From contig NZ_AP025506.1 of NCBI RefSeq assembly GCF_024347595.1, forward strand, positions 3,100,001-3,164,000: a DNA stretch of 64,000 nucleotides, written 5' to 3'. This stretch comes from Vibrio pomeroyi (GTDB lineage Bacteria > Pseudomonadota > Gammaproteobacteria > Enterobacterales > Vibrionaceae). Numbering within the stretch: position 1 is the stretch's first letter; the number at the start of each line of letters is the position of its first letter. The notes beneath the pieces were generated by a model. The model searched no databases. It saw only the letters and a program-made list of their open reading frames with translations, and was not told the DNA's origin. Below, piece by piece: positions 50,776-59,399 of this stretch. The position numbers were made by a program, and so were the translations under genes.

Positions 50776-51083
50776 CAGATAGCTCGCTCAGTTATTCTTT
50801 ATATCGATAGTATAATCGTACCACTTCACCCCAATTCTGGTAAGCATCGATCCCTAGCAATTGAAGGATGACTGACTAGCAATTGTTCAATTTGCTGAAT
50901 TACTGTGTGCTCAAGCTCTCATTTACAAACAGTCACTCTGAAAAGCTTGAATCTTAATAGCGGTTTACCTATAGTTTCTCCCTCAGAGGAGATTGCTTCC
51001 TCATCGGTACTTGCACTTTTTCTTTCTCAAAAAATGGCGAAGGGCAACAGCCTTAAAATAGCGCGTTAAAGAGTTCATCCATC
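50776..51083. other. divergent region between ygfB and zapA
   Basis: About 308 bases without a gene, holding the two divergent promoters. I see nothing else of note, apart from short hairpins. Confidence 0.5.
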
Positions 51084-51392
51084 ATGAGTAATCAAGCGGT
51101 AGACGTTGAAATATTAGGAAAACTGACTCGAGTGAATTGTCCACCAGGGCAAGAAGAGTCATTGATTGCAGCGGCGGCCGATCTTGATAATCGATTGAAA
51201 GAGATGGCTGAACGTACTAAGGTAACCAATGAAGTGAAGCTGCTGACTATTGCAGCTCTGAATATTTGCTACGAATTACAAACCAAGAAGTTTGAAGCAA
51301 ATGATGAACAAAACGCACTGACCGAGCGAATGGAACAGCTCACGACATCGCTTTCAGATGTCCTCAGTAAAGTTAAGCACGGACAGCAATAG
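51084..51392 (+). CDS. zapA: cell division protein ZapA
   Basis: FtsZ-associated protein that stabilises the Z ring. The 102-residue product starts MSNQAVDVEILGKLTRVNCPPGQE and has the NRLKEMAER and LTIAALNICYEL segments, then a C-terminal coiled coil (about residues 70-100). The 6S RNA gene and fau follow, the conserved zapA-ssrS-fau order. Confidence 0.95.
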   Translation: MSNQAVDVEILGKLTRVNCPPGQEESLIAAAADLDNRLKEMAERTKVTNEVKLLTIAALNICYELQTKKFEANDEQNALTERMEQLTTSLSDVLSKVKHGQQ

Positions 51393-51403
51393 CGTACACA
51401 AAA

Positions 51404-51586
51404 TTTACCCTGGAGTGTTTGTCAGAGGATTCACGTCCCCGAGCCGATAAGCAATCCCTAAGGGTTAGTACTTGAGTGCTATTGAGCATGCTCGGTCCGC
51501 CGAGAAGCCTACGGTAATCATTGCTGATCCGCCTTGAACTCGCTGGTTCAAGGGCCATCTATTCTCAACGGCACTTTGGGGTATCC
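51404..51586 (+). ncRNA. ssrS: 6S RNA
   Basis: Regulatory RNA that binds sigma-70 RNA polymerase in stationary phase. Between zapA and fau, as expected. Conserved blocks GTCCCCGAGCCGAT, GAGCATGCTCGGTCCG and CCTTGAAC...GGTTCAAGGG match E. coli 6S RNA. The ends pair: ACCCTGGAGTG (51408-51418) with CACTTTGGGGT (about 51572-51582), using G-U pairs. End points are estimated by this closing stem. Confidence 0.93.
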
Positions 51587-51592
51587 CTTCTT

Positions 51593-52192
51593 ATGAAGAC
51601 GCTCACACGCAGCGAATTTCGCAAACAGATCCGTATCAAACGCAATGCCTTATCTGGCGAACAACAAACTCAATCTAGTTTAGACCTAGTTAAGCAGTGC
51701 ACGCAGCTTGATGAGATTCAGTCTGCTCAGCATATTGCTCTTTATATTTCGATTGATGGCGAGCTCGATACCCAGCCTTTAATTGAATGGTTATGGTCGC
51801 AAGGTAAGCAAACTTATTTACCAGTATTGCACCCCTTCTCTGCCGGACACCTGTTGTTCCTACATTACTCTCCAACCACACCCACGGTTTTAAATAAGTA
51901 CGGCATTGTAGAACCCAAGCTTAATCAAATGTTGGTGAAACCTTGTCAGCAACTCGACCTTATCCTGACGCCCCTTGTCGGCTTTGACTCTCATGGTCAT
52001 CGCTTGGGCATGGGGGGCGGATATTACGATCGCACCCTAGCGAAATGGTTCGAGACTGGCGAAGGCGCAACTCCAATTGGTTTGGCTCACGATTGCCAAC
52101 ATGTCGATACCTTACCGATTGAAGAATGGGACATTCCCTTACCTAAAATCGTGACTCCGAGTAAAACTTGGCAATGGGAAAATGACCATTAA
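51593..52192 (+). CDS. fau: 5-formyltetrahydrofolate cyclo-ligase
   Basis: ATP-dependent enzyme converting 5-formyl-THF to 5,10-methenyl-THF. The 199-residue product begins MKTLTRSEFRKQIRIKRN and has the GMGGGYYDRTLAKW motif near residue 145 and the TPLVGFDSHGHRLG segment. ATG at 51593 lies just after 6S RNA, and the frame's earlier part overlaps that RNA, so it is not used. The product of the RNA precursor is probably shared with this mRNA, as in E. coli ygfA. Confidence 0.93.
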   Translation: MKTLTRSEFRKQIRIKRNALSGEQQTQSSLDLVKQCTQLDEIQSAQHIALYISIDGELDTQPLIEWLWSQGKQTYLPVLHPFSAGHLLFLHYSPTTPTVLNKYGIVEPKLNQMLVKPCQQLDLILTPLVGFDSHGHRLGMGGGYYDRTLAKWFETGEGATPIGLAHDCQHVDTLPIEEWDIPLPKIVTPSKTWQWENDH

Positions 52193-52211
52193 AGCGCTAT
52201 AATCGCGCCGC

Positions 52212-52279
52212 AAACGTTAACCTCGATATAGAAACGTTAACTCAATATCTAAACGTTAACTCAATATCTAAACGTTAAC
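52212..52279. repeat. short direct repeats upstream of rpiA
   Basis: Four copies of AAACGTTAAC start at 52212, 52232, 52251 and 52270, i.e. at 19-20 base spacing; the last two are part of a 19-base repeat with the spacer TCAATATCT. GTTAAC is itself a palindrome. The region lies between fau and rpiA and could bind a protein or be slipped repeat. Confidence 0.85.
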
Positions 52280-52335
52280 TTCATCATTACGCAAACGATC
52301 AATTCAAAGCGCAAGACCTTATTCAGGAGAATGGC

Positions 52336-52992
52336 ATGACTCAAGATGAAATGAAAAAAGCAGCTGGCTGGGCAGCACTTCAATATGTTGAAGAAGGCAG
52401 CATTGTAGGTGTAGGTACTGGCTCTACAGTAAATCACTTCATCGACGCACTAGGCACAATGAAAGACAAAATCAAAGGTGCGGTTTCAAGCTCTGTTGCT
52501 TCAACGCAACGACTAGAAGAGCTAGAGATCAAAGTGTATGAGTGTAACGATGTCGCTAAGCTAGACATCTATGTTGATGGCGCAGATGAAATCAACCCAA
52601 CTCGCGACATGATCAAAGGCGGCGGTGCTGCTCTGACTCGTGAAAAAATCGTAGCGGCTATCTCTGATAAGTTTGTGTGTATTGTTGACGGCACTAAAGC
52701 AGTCGATGTGTTGGGTAAATTCCCACTGCCTGTTGAAGTGATTCCAATGGCGCGTTCATACGTTGCACGTGAGCTAGTAAAGCTTGGTGGTGACCCAGTT
52801 TACCGCGAAGGTTGCACAACCGATAACGGCAACATGATCCTAGACGTGTACGGCATGGCGATCGAAAACCCGAAACAACTAGAAGATATCATCAATGGTA
52901 TCGCTGGTGTGGTAACGGTTGGTCTGTTCGCTCACCGTGGTGCTGATGTAGTTATCACTGGCACACCAGAAGGTGCAAAAATCGAAGAATAA
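52336..52992 (+). CDS. rpiA: ribose-5-phosphate isomerase A
   Basis: Interconverts ribose 5-phosphate and ribulose 5-phosphate in the pentose phosphate pathway. The 218-residue product has [15 protein letters not shown] (residues about 26-40), the active-site DGADEI at about 81-86 and [12 protein letters not shown] at about 94-105. ATG at 52336 has AGGAGA upstream. Followed by a terminator, then serA; rpiA-serA order matches E. coli. Confidence 0.97.
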   Translation: MTQDEMKKAAGWAALQYVEEGSIVGVGTGSTVNHFIDALGTMKDKIKGAVSSSVASTQRLEELEIKVYECNDVAKLDIYVDGADEINPTRDMIKGGGAALTREKIVAAISDKFVCIVDGTKAVDVLGKFPLPVEVIPMARSYVARELVKLGGDPVYREGCTTDNGNMILDVYGMAIENPKQLEDIINGIAGVVTVGLFAHRGADVVITGTPEGAKIEE

Positions 52993-53030
52993 ATAATAGA
53001 AGATTGAGTTTTTCTGTTACTTCATTACAT

Positions 53031-53058
53031 ACGGTGCCCAAGGGCGCCGTTTTTTTTG
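53031..53058 (+). terminator. Rho-independent terminator of rpiA
   Basis: 9-bp stem acggtgccc/gggcgccgt with a 2-base loop (G-C rich, one T-G pair) followed by eight T. Confidence 0.92.
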
Positions 53059-53253
53059 CTTTATACCTGTAAAATTATGTCTTATTCCGTAATTTTCTTA
53101 CCCAAAACATTTTTTTTTTGTTACTTTATTGTTCAGAAGACGCACAGGGAAAACGTTTGTCTCCTAACAAAGTGGTGAATTTGTTCCCCTTTCAGCCATT
53201 TTGTAGCACGTGCGCCGCATTTGCCCAACCTTTCCATTTTAAGGACGAGAACA

Positions 53254-54483
53254 ATGGCCAAAGTTTCACTGGAAAAAGAAAAAATAAAAATTCTACTTCT
53301 AGAAGGTCTTCACCCTTCTTCTGTAGAAGTACTGCAAGCTGCTGGTTACACAAATATTGAGTACCACAAAGGCTCGCTACCGGAAGATGAACTTCTTGAA
53401 GCAGTTAAAGATGCTCACTTCATTGGTATCCGTTCTCGCACAAACATCTCCCAAGAAGTAATTGATGCGGCTGAAAAACTGGTTGCCGTTGGTTGTTTCT
53501 GTATTGGTACTAACCAAGTCAACCTTCAAGCAGCAGCAAAGCGCGGCATCCCTGTGTTCAACGCACCGTTCTCAAATACTCGAAGTGTTGCTGAGCTGGT
53601 TCTTGGTCAGGTTCTATTGCTACTTCGTGGCATTCCAGAAAAGAACGCTCTTGCGCACCGTGGTATTTGGAAAAAGAGTGCAGACAACTCTTACGAGGCT
53701 CGTGGTAAGCGTTTAGGTATTATTGGTTACGGTCACATTGGTACTCAGCTGGGTATTATTGCGGAAAACCTTGGTATGCGCGTTTACTTCTACGACATCG
53801 AAAACAAGCTGTCTTTGGGTAACGCAACGCAAGTTCACACCATGACTGAACTGTTGAACAAGTGTGATGTGATCTCTTTGCACGTCCCTGAAACCAACGA
53901 AACTAAGAACATGATGGGTAAAGAAGAGTTCGAGCGCATGAAGCCTGGTTCTATCTTTATCAACGCAGCGCGTGGCACAGTGGTAGACATTCCAGCTCTG
54001 TGTGGCGCTCTAGATTCTGGTCACCTTGCAGGTGCAGCGATCGACGTTTTTCCAACTGAACCAAAAACCAATGCAGACCCATTTGAGTCTCCATTAATGC
54101 AGTTCGACAACGTGATTCTTACGCCTCACGTAGGTGGTTCAACTCAGGAAGCGCAAGAGAATATCGGTGTTGAAGTGGCTGGCAAGCTAGCGAAATACTC
54201 AGATAACGGTTCTACGTTATCAAGTGTTAACTTCCCAGAGGTATCTCTACCGCTACACACGGGCACGTCTCGTTTGCTACACATTCACGAAAACCGCCCA
54301 GGTATCCTAACTCAGATCAACACCATCTTCGCTGAAGAAGGCATCAACATCGCGGGTCAGTATCTACAGACTGCGGCTGATATGGGTTATGTAGTTATCG
54401 ATGTAGAAGCGGATCGTTCAGAAGAAGCACTGCTTAAACTGAAAGAGATCGAAGGCACAATCCGTGCTCGTCTACTTCACTAA
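53254..54483 (+). CDS. serA: D-3-phosphoglycerate dehydrogenase
   Basis: First committed enzyme of serine synthesis. The 409-residue product begins MAKVSLEKEKIKILLLEGLHPSS, has the NAD-binding GYGHIGTQLGI motif near 160, catalytic Arg/Glu/His segments (ARGTVVDIP, TPHVGGSTQEAQENIG) and a C-terminal ACT domain (HENRPGILTQINTIFAEEGINIAGQYLQ) for serine feedback. ATG at 53254 follows AAGGACGAG. The 195 bases between the rpiA terminator and this start are T-rich and could hold a regulated promoter. Confidence 0.97.
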   Translation: MAKVSLEKEKIKILLLEGLHPSSVEVLQAAGYTNIEYHKGSLPEDELLEAVKDAHFIGIRSRTNISQEVIDAAEKLVAVGCFCIGTNQVNLQAAAKRGIPVFNAPFSNTRSVAELVLGQVLLLLRGIPEKNALAHRGIWKKSADNSYEARGKRLGIIGYGHIGTQLGIIAENLGMRVYFYDIENKLSLGNATQVHTMTELLNKCDVISLHVPETNETKNMMGKEEFERMKPGSIFINAARGTVVDIPALCGALDSGHLAGAAIDVFPTEPKTNADPFESPLMQFDNVILTPHVGGSTQEAQENIGVEVAGKLAKYSDNGSTLSSVNFPEVSLPLHTGTSRLLHIHENRPGILTQINTIFAEEGINIAGQYLQTAADMGYVVIDVEADRSEEALLKLKEIEGTIRARLLH

Positions 54484-54506
54484 TCATCGAACTCGATATT
54501 AGTAAA

Positions 54507-54539
54507 AACAAAAAGGCTCTCATTATGAGAGCCTTTTTA
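54507..54539. terminator. bidirectional terminator between serA and the SIMPL-domain gene
   Basis: Stem aaaggctctcat/atgagagccttt with A and T runs. Confidence 0.92.
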
Positions 54540-54600
54540 GTATTTAGCCTATCGTAGGTAATTAGATCATCATGATCCAAAAGCCTCTATGCAGCTGTCA

Positions 54601-55314
54601 TTACTCTTCGATCTGGTAGATCACATTAACGCGATCTCGAATGGTGATCGTTGAGTCTTCATAAGAGTTCGATTCAGTTCTCGCATCCATCGCCATTGAA
54701 CGCATTAGCACAGGCTGAGAAGATTGTGCGTTGTAATCAACACGCCAAACATCACCTAGCTCACGCTCAAAACCACTCGCTAATGATTTCGCTTTCGATC
54801 GCGCATCCTTGATGGCTTCTAAACGCGCTTGCTCTTGATACTTAGCTTGATCACGAACTTGAAGCTGAATGTTGTCGATCTGATTAATGCCCTCTCCAAT
54901 CGCAATATCCATGTACTCATTGAGATTAGCTAGCTCGTTCACTTGAACGGTCACATTACGTGAAGCGCGGTAGCCTACCAATTCTGGTTTGCCATCTTTT
55001 GGATAATGGTATTGAGGAGATAGATACAGGTTAGAACTGTGTACGCTCGCCTCTTCTACACCGGCTTGATGCAGTTTATTGAGGAAGCCAGTCACTACTT
55101 TATCTACGGTATTTTTAGCTTGTTCAGCAGTCATCGTCGATTCCACGACTCTAACAGAGAATGTCGCCATATCTGGTGTTGCGATCACTTCACCGTAACC
55201 CGTCGTTGAAATATGCGGGAAGGATGGAGAGTCAGCCAATGATGGAAAACTCACAGCACTCAACGCTGCAGTAAGAGTAATAGACGTTGCTAACATCTTT
55301 GGTGCAAACTTCAT
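54601..55314 (-). CDS. SIMPL-domain periplasmic protein (YggE-like)
   Basis: The 237-residue product has a signal peptide (residues 1-27, cleaved after SLA) followed by a SIMPL/DUF541 domain starting ISTTGYGEVIATPDMATFSVRV and ending RDRVNVIYQIEE. The E. coli relative YggE guards against oxidative stress; function here is not established. Located between argP and serA as yggE is in E. coli. ATG at 55314. Confidence 0.88.
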   Translation of the reverse strand: MKFAPKMLATSITLTAALSAVSFPSLADSPSFPHISTTGYGEVIATPDMATFSVRVVESTMTAEQAKNTVDKVVTGFLNKLHQAGVEEASVHSSNLYLSPQYHYPKDGKPELVGYRASRNVTVQVNELANLNEYMDIAIGEGINQIDNIQLQVRDQAKYQEQARLEAIKDARSKAKSLASGFERELGDVWRVDYNAQSSQPVLMRSMAMDARTESNSYEDSTITIRDRVNVIYQIEE

Positions 55315-55424
55315 TAGGTAGACCTATGCTAAACAAATGTACTTTCATCATAGAGCAATTTGCCGTTTAGCCAATCCTGATGCCGAACTTCTAACAGAAC
55401 TTTGACGCTGAAAAAACCAACAAT

Positions 55425-56321
55425 TTACTGAGGTAAGTGGTTGTGAGCAAACCCTAATATCGCTTGAGATATCTCTTTGAGTACCCCACTTTCAAGCTGC
55501 CAGTGGTGCCAATAGATACGATAAGACAACAAAAAACCGGGCGTAATATCGATCAATACACCGGACTCTAGCTCATCGATGATCTGCAACCGAGGGATCA
55601 AGCAATAAGCAACACCTGACAACGCTAAACGCACAAATGCTTCCGAGCTGCCGACTGTGTGATTGATTACGCTGTCCCTTGGTACGTTAAAGTGATCGTG
55701 CAGAAACTTCTTATGCAGATCATCGTATTGGTCATAAGAAACCGCCGGTGCCTTACTTAATGTGGCGTAGTTTACGCCCTCAGAAAAATAGCGCTGATGG
55801 AAGTCAGGGCTCGCCACACACACATAATCCATCCTGCCAAGATAGTCAGCACTGCAACCGGGGATAGGTTGAGACTCTAAACTGATTGCGCCAGCAACCT
55901 CACCACTTTTTATCTTATCAATGGTTCTCGCCTCGCCATGAATCGCGAGGTTCAGTTCCACTTGGCGAGACTTCATCACATCCGATAATGCTGGTAACAG
56001 CCATGTCGCTAAGCTATCAGCATTGGTGGCAATAGATATTGATAAAGGTTGCACACTATCTTCATTCATCAACTCAGGCACCAGTTCATGCTCTAACAAA
56101 CGAACCCGGCGATACAAACCCAATAACTTTTTACCAGCAGGAGTCGGCCTAGGCGGGTTTTCTCTCACCAAAGCAGGTTGAGCTAACCACTTTTCTAGCT
56201 GTTTGATGCGTTGAGACACCGCAGACTGGGAGATATATAACTGCTCCGCAGCCCTTTCAAAGCTGCGTTGTTTCACCACAGCATCCAGTGCTTCTATCCA
56301 CTTATAATCCAATCCACGCAT
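55425..56321 (-). CDS. argP: LysR-type transcriptional regulator ArgP
   Basis: LysR regulator that activates argO with arginine and blocks it with lysine. The 298-residue product begins [43 protein letters not shown], a winged helix-turn-helix, followed by the ligand-binding domain (residues about 90-298). ATG at 56321 has AAGGAAG 7 bases upstream; a TTG one codon earlier is unlikely. Divergent from argO. Confidence 0.96.
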   Translation of the reverse strand: MRGLDYKWIEALDAVVKQRSFERAAEQLYISQSAVSQRIKQLEKWLAQPALVRENPPRPTPAGKKLLGLYRRVRLLEHELVPELMNEDSVQPLSISIATNADSLATWLLPALSDVMKSRQVELNLAIHGEARTIDKIKSGEVAGAISLESQPIPGCSADYLGRMDYVCVASPDFHQRYFSEGVNYATLSKAPAVSYDQYDDLHKKFLHDHFNVPRDSVINHTVGSSEAFVRLALSGVAYCLIPRLQIIDELESGVLIDITPGFLLSYRIYWHHWQLESGVLKEISQAILGFAHNHLPQ

Positions 56322-56463
56322 CAACTTGCTTCCTTTTTAAGCTAACTCAACACCACATTAGCAACTCTAATAATAGATTAAAATCATTAATTATACTTAT
56401 TTACAGGGTCGGAGTATCTTCGCCATATAGCACGTAAATATCGTTAAATAAGTGGAGGTTAAA

Positions 56464-57093
56464 ATGAGTTTTTGGGTTTTATTACAAGGTTTTGGTCTAG
56501 GGGCAAGCATGATTATCCCTATTGGCGCTCAGAATGCGTACGTCCTAAATCAAGGGATAAAGCGCAACCACCATTTAACCACAGCGACAATCTGTAGCCT
56601 GCTCGACACTCTGTTTATCTCATTGGGTATCTTTGGTGGCGGTGCGATTCTGTCGCAAAATGAATTGCTACTTACCTCAGTGACATTAGGCGGCATCGCT
56701 TTTCTAACCGTGTATGGTTTGTTATCACTGCGCAGTGCATTTAAAGCGCGCTCAAGCGAGGAGTCAAAAGGGGAGATACTGGCTCGTGGTAAGCGCACCG
56801 TTATTTTGGGTGCCTTGGCGGTGACAGTATTAAACCCACACCTCTATTTGGATACCGTGGTGATTCTTGGGTCGATTGGCGGACAGTTTGAAGGTAACGA
56901 CAGAATTGCTTTTGCTATGGGAACCATCTTGGCTTCGTTCGTTTGGTTTTACTCTTTGTCACTGGGTGCAGCCAAGCTAGGACCAACGCTATCTAAACCG
57001 AATGTTAAGAAAGGCATTGATATCGCAGTAGCAACTATGATGTTCGCAATTGCTGCTGTGCTTACCAATGGACTGGTTGAGCAATACTGGTAA
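56464..57093 (+). CDS. argO: arginine exporter ArgO (LysE family)
   Basis: Inner-membrane amino-acid exporter of the LysE family. The 209-residue product has about six membrane segments and the conserved N-terminal IPIGAQNAYVLNQGIKRN. ATG at 56464 follows GGAGGTTAAA; an in-frame GTG at 56452 overlaps that box. Divergent from argP across about 140 bases, matching ArgP control in E. coli. Confidence 0.95.
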   Translation: MSFWVLLQGFGLGASMIIPIGAQNAYVLNQGIKRNHHLTTATICSLLDTLFISLGIFGGGAILSQNELLLTSVTLGGIAFLTVYGLLSLRSAFKARSSEESKGEILARGKRTVILGALAVTVLNPHLYLDTVVILGSIGGQFEGNDRIAFAMGTILASFVWFYSLSLGAAKLGPTLSKPNVKKGIDIAVATMMFAIAAVLTNGLVEQYW

Positions 57094-57162
57094 GCAATTA
57101 AAGAACAAAGACTGCCGACCAAGCCAGGGAAGACATCAGTAACTCATTAATATAATAATGAG

Positions 57163-57684
57163 TTACGCTAGAATGACTCGAATTTTACTGTTCAGCTGAC
57201 TCAACGCAGCTTCAAGGCTTGGTTCCGGTTGGCTCAAGTGATTTATCAAGGTCATGAAATAGCTATCCATAATCAATGGCATTTTTTCAGAAATAGATGC
57301 ATCGATATTAACCGTCTGAAAGAGTGCCTGATCAAAGGTGCGATAATAGTCTAAATCCCAAATGACCTCTTTGAGTAACGCTCGACTTAACTCAACATTA
57401 TCAAAATAATAGCGATAGTAATGTTCAATCAGCGAGATACCGACATCCACAGCACGTCTATCTTGATCAGCAGCTAACACTTCCTGACCAAGCTTTTCCA
57501 ACTGCAATAGCATTCCTTCTCGAAGAATCGTCAGCTTGGTTTCAAAATGACTAAACACCGTGCCATCTGCCACACCCGCGTGACGAGCGATCTGGCGAGT
57601 TGTGGTGTTGTCATAACCATTCTCCTCAAACAGCTCCCAAGCAGATGCTAAGATCTTCTGTTTCGTTATCTCTCTCTTACTCAC
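57163..57684 (-). CDS. TetR-family transcriptional regulator
   Basis: The 173-residue product has a TetR-type helix-turn-helix at residues about 8-50 (KQKILASAWELFEENGYDNTTTRQIARHAGVADGTVFSHF), then a helical ligand/dimer domain with an aromatic-rich patch (YYRYYFD, DLDYYRTFDQ). No specific subfamily recognised. Start is GTG at 57684 with GAAGG upstream. It is divergent from the small membrane protein; two near-identical palindromes in the shared region are its probable operators. Confidence 0.92.
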   Translation of the reverse strand: MSKREITKQKILASAWELFEENGYDNTTTRQIARHAGVADGTVFSHFETKLTILREGMLLQLEKLGQEVLAADQDRRAVDVGISLIEHYYRYYFDNVELSRALLKEVIWDLDYYRTFDQALFQTVNIDASISEKMPLIMDSYFMTLINHLSQPEPSLEAALSQLNSKIRVILA

Positions 57685-57735
57685 GAAAATACACCCTTCT
57701 CAAATCAAGCTTGATCATACTCTTAGTGCTCTAAT

Positions 57736-57781
57736 TTGACAAATTGAGCGCGCTCAATTATAAAAATGAGCACGCTCAATT
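57736..57781 (+). promoter_or_regulatory. sigma-70 promoter with twin operator palindromes
   Basis: TTGACA (57736-57741), a 17-base spacer and TATAAA (57759-57764) form an excellent plus-strand promoter. The spacer is filled by an 18-base perfect palindrome AATTGAGCG/CGCTCAATT (57742-57759), and a second near-copy (57764-57781, GAGC-AC-GCTC core) follows 22 bases on, centre to centre. A bound TetR protein would block the promoter; strong, tight repression is expected. Confidence 0.85.
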
Positions 57782-57800
57782 TAATTTTGGAGATACGGAG

Positions 57801-58043
57801 ATGATGAATATATTAAACCGACTGGGACAAGTGCTGATTTTTCTGCCCACGATCTTTTGCTTCTCTTACCTACTTCGACCACTACTGATGATGATTTTGA
57901 TTCCTGGAGGTTTATGTTTATTGGCTATCTTGGGAGGACAAGAAGTCAGAAAACCCTTATATGCGATGCTGAAAACATCGTTATGGCCAACGTCAAGTAG
58001 AACGCAAAATAGGGATATACAAAGAAAAGAAGCTAAGCAGTAA
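57801..58043 (+). CDS. small hydrophobic membrane protein under probable TetR control
   Basis: An 80-residue product begins MMNILNRLGQVLIFLPTIFC and is very hydrophobic through residue about 50, giving two membrane segments, then a short polar, basic tail (SSRTQNRDIQRKEAKQ). No family recognised. ATG at 57801 with TTGGAG about 9 bases upstream; the preceding frame runs through the operator so is not coding. A terminator follows. As the only gene in the operator-controlled unit it is the regulator's likely target, perhaps a small transport or stress protein, not known. Confidence 0.75.
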   Translation: MMNILNRLGQVLIFLPTIFCFSYLLRPLLMMILIPGGLCLLAILGGQEVRKPLYAMLKTSLWPTSSRTQNRDIQRKEAKQ

Positions 58044-58082
58044 CAAGAGCTAACGAGTAAGAGGAATGATATTGAAGACAAC

Positions 58083-58116
58083 AAAAAAGGCGGACAACCT
58101 AAGTTATCCGCCTTTC
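58083..58116. terminator. bidirectional terminator after the small membrane protein
   Basis: Stem aaaggcgga/tccgccttt with a loop containing a further 4-bp stem (CAAC/GTTA region), A run left and T-rich right. Confidence 0.82.
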
Positions 58117-58154
58117 GTTATAAAAGCTTACCGCTGTAAAAGCCGATTAAAGAA

Positions 58155-59021
58155 TTAAGCTTCTACTTTATTCATGTGCACATCCATTTGTGGGAATGGA
58201 ATTTCGATACCTTCTTTATCCAAGCCTTCTTTGATTGCTTGCATCAGGTCGAAGTAAACATTCCAGTACTCTGCAGTGCTAACCCATGGGCGAACCACGA
58301 AGTTAACTGAAGAGTCAGCAAGTGTGTGAACACCCACTTGAACGCCTGGTTCTTTCAATACGCGCTCATCAGATTCACAGATCTTAGTCAGAAGTTCTTT
58401 GGTCTTTTGTAGATCAGCACCGTAAGAAACACCGATCATTAGGTCGATACGACGTGTGTCATGACGAGAGTAGTTCGTGATTGGGCTACCGATAACGCTG
58501 CCGTTTGGTACCACAACCATTTTGTTGTCAGGTGTTGTTAGAACAGTTTGGAAGATTTGAATCGAATCAACTGAACCCGCTACACCACCGATTTCCACGT
58601 AGTCACCAGACTTGAATGGACGGAATGCTACAATAAGTACACCAGCAGCAAAGTTAGATAGTGAGCCTTGTAGAGCCAGACCGATAGCTAAACCAGCCGC
58701 ACCAATTACAGCAACGACAGATGCTGTTTGAACACCTAAGCGACCAAGGGCTGCAATTAGAACAATAACAAATAACAAGTAACGAACTAAGCCATGGATA
58801 AACTCGACAACCGCTCGGTCCATTTTCTTCTTCTGAAGAACCTTAGACACGCTATTCGCTACTGCTTTAACGATTAAGTTACCAATAAATAGAATAACGA
58901 GCGCAGAAATAATGTTTACACCGTATTGAATAAACAAATCTGAGTTATCCGTTAACCATTGTTCTGCATTTGAAAGACCATCCACAAGCGGGGTCTCAAT
59001 CGTTGTAGAACTCTCAGCCAT
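58155..59021 (-). CDS. mscS: small-conductance mechanosensitive channel MscS
   Basis: Osmotic safety valve that opens under membrane tension. The 288-residue product has three membrane segments (about residues 33-53, 70-90 and 96-125), the third being the pore-lining glycine/alanine-rich SVVAVIGAAGLAIGLALQGS, followed by the beta domain (FRPFKSGDYVEIGGVAGSV) and a C-terminal domain. ATG at 59021 has GAGG 9 bases upstream; an ATG at 59030 overlaps the box. Last gene of the tkt-epd-pgk-fbaA-mscS order, behind a terminator. Confidence 0.96.
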   Translation of the reverse strand: MAESSTTIETPLVDGLSNAEQWLTDNSDLFIQYGVNIISALVILFIGNLIVKAVANSVSKVLQKKKMDRAVVEFIHGLVRYLLFVIVLIAALGRLGVQTASVVAVIGAAGLAIGLALQGSLSNFAAGVLIVAFRPFKSGDYVEIGGVAGSVDSIQIFQTVLTTPDNKMVVVPNGSVIGSPITNYSRHDTRRIDLMIGVSYGADLQKTKELLTKICESDERVLKEPGVQVGVHTLADSSVNFVVRPWVSTAEYWNVYFDLMQAIKEGLDKEGIEIPFPQMDVHMNKVEA

Positions 59022-59342
59022 AATGTGCATCCTCTATGTAATATGCTATGAGCTAAACTGCCTTAAGCCAAACCTACCAAACAACAAAGCAAACAGTTTA
59101 ATTTCTGTTAAGTCATTGTGTTAAAAGTAAATTAAAGCCAAGTCCTTTTTTATAAACTGAACCAAGTCCAGTTTTTCGGCACGATATCCTATCTTTGACA
59201 GATTGCAAAGTCATATTTATGTAAGCTTTTGAAATAATAAAACTTACTGATAAACACAAATACCGATAACTAAAAGACTACGAAATTTATTCACCGCACG
59301 CTAGGTTTTTCACATAATTAATACAAGTTTTTATCAGACATA
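59022..59342. other. intergenic region upstream of mscS
   Basis: About 320 bases, AT-rich, no gene. It should hold the mscS promoter (leftward), and ends at the fbaA terminator. Nothing else recognised. Confidence 0.5.
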
Positions 59343-59371
59343 AAAAAACCCGCTCAATGAGCGGGTTTTTA
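59343..59371 (-). terminator. Rho-independent terminator of fbaA
   Basis: Stem aaacccgctca/tgagcgggttt with A and T flanks; strong, between fbaA and mscS. Confidence 0.93.
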
Positions 59372-59399
59372 AAACTTAAAGAGTACTTAATTCAAAGAA

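Noticed and set aside
51521..51592. Upstream start of fau inside the 6S RNA region
   Set aside because: The sequence is the 3' part of 6S RNA with its closing stem; the family start is at 51593.
57744..57800. Longer start for the small membrane protein at 57744
   Set aside because: That stretch is the operator and promoter; the ATG at 57801 has its own ribosome binding site.
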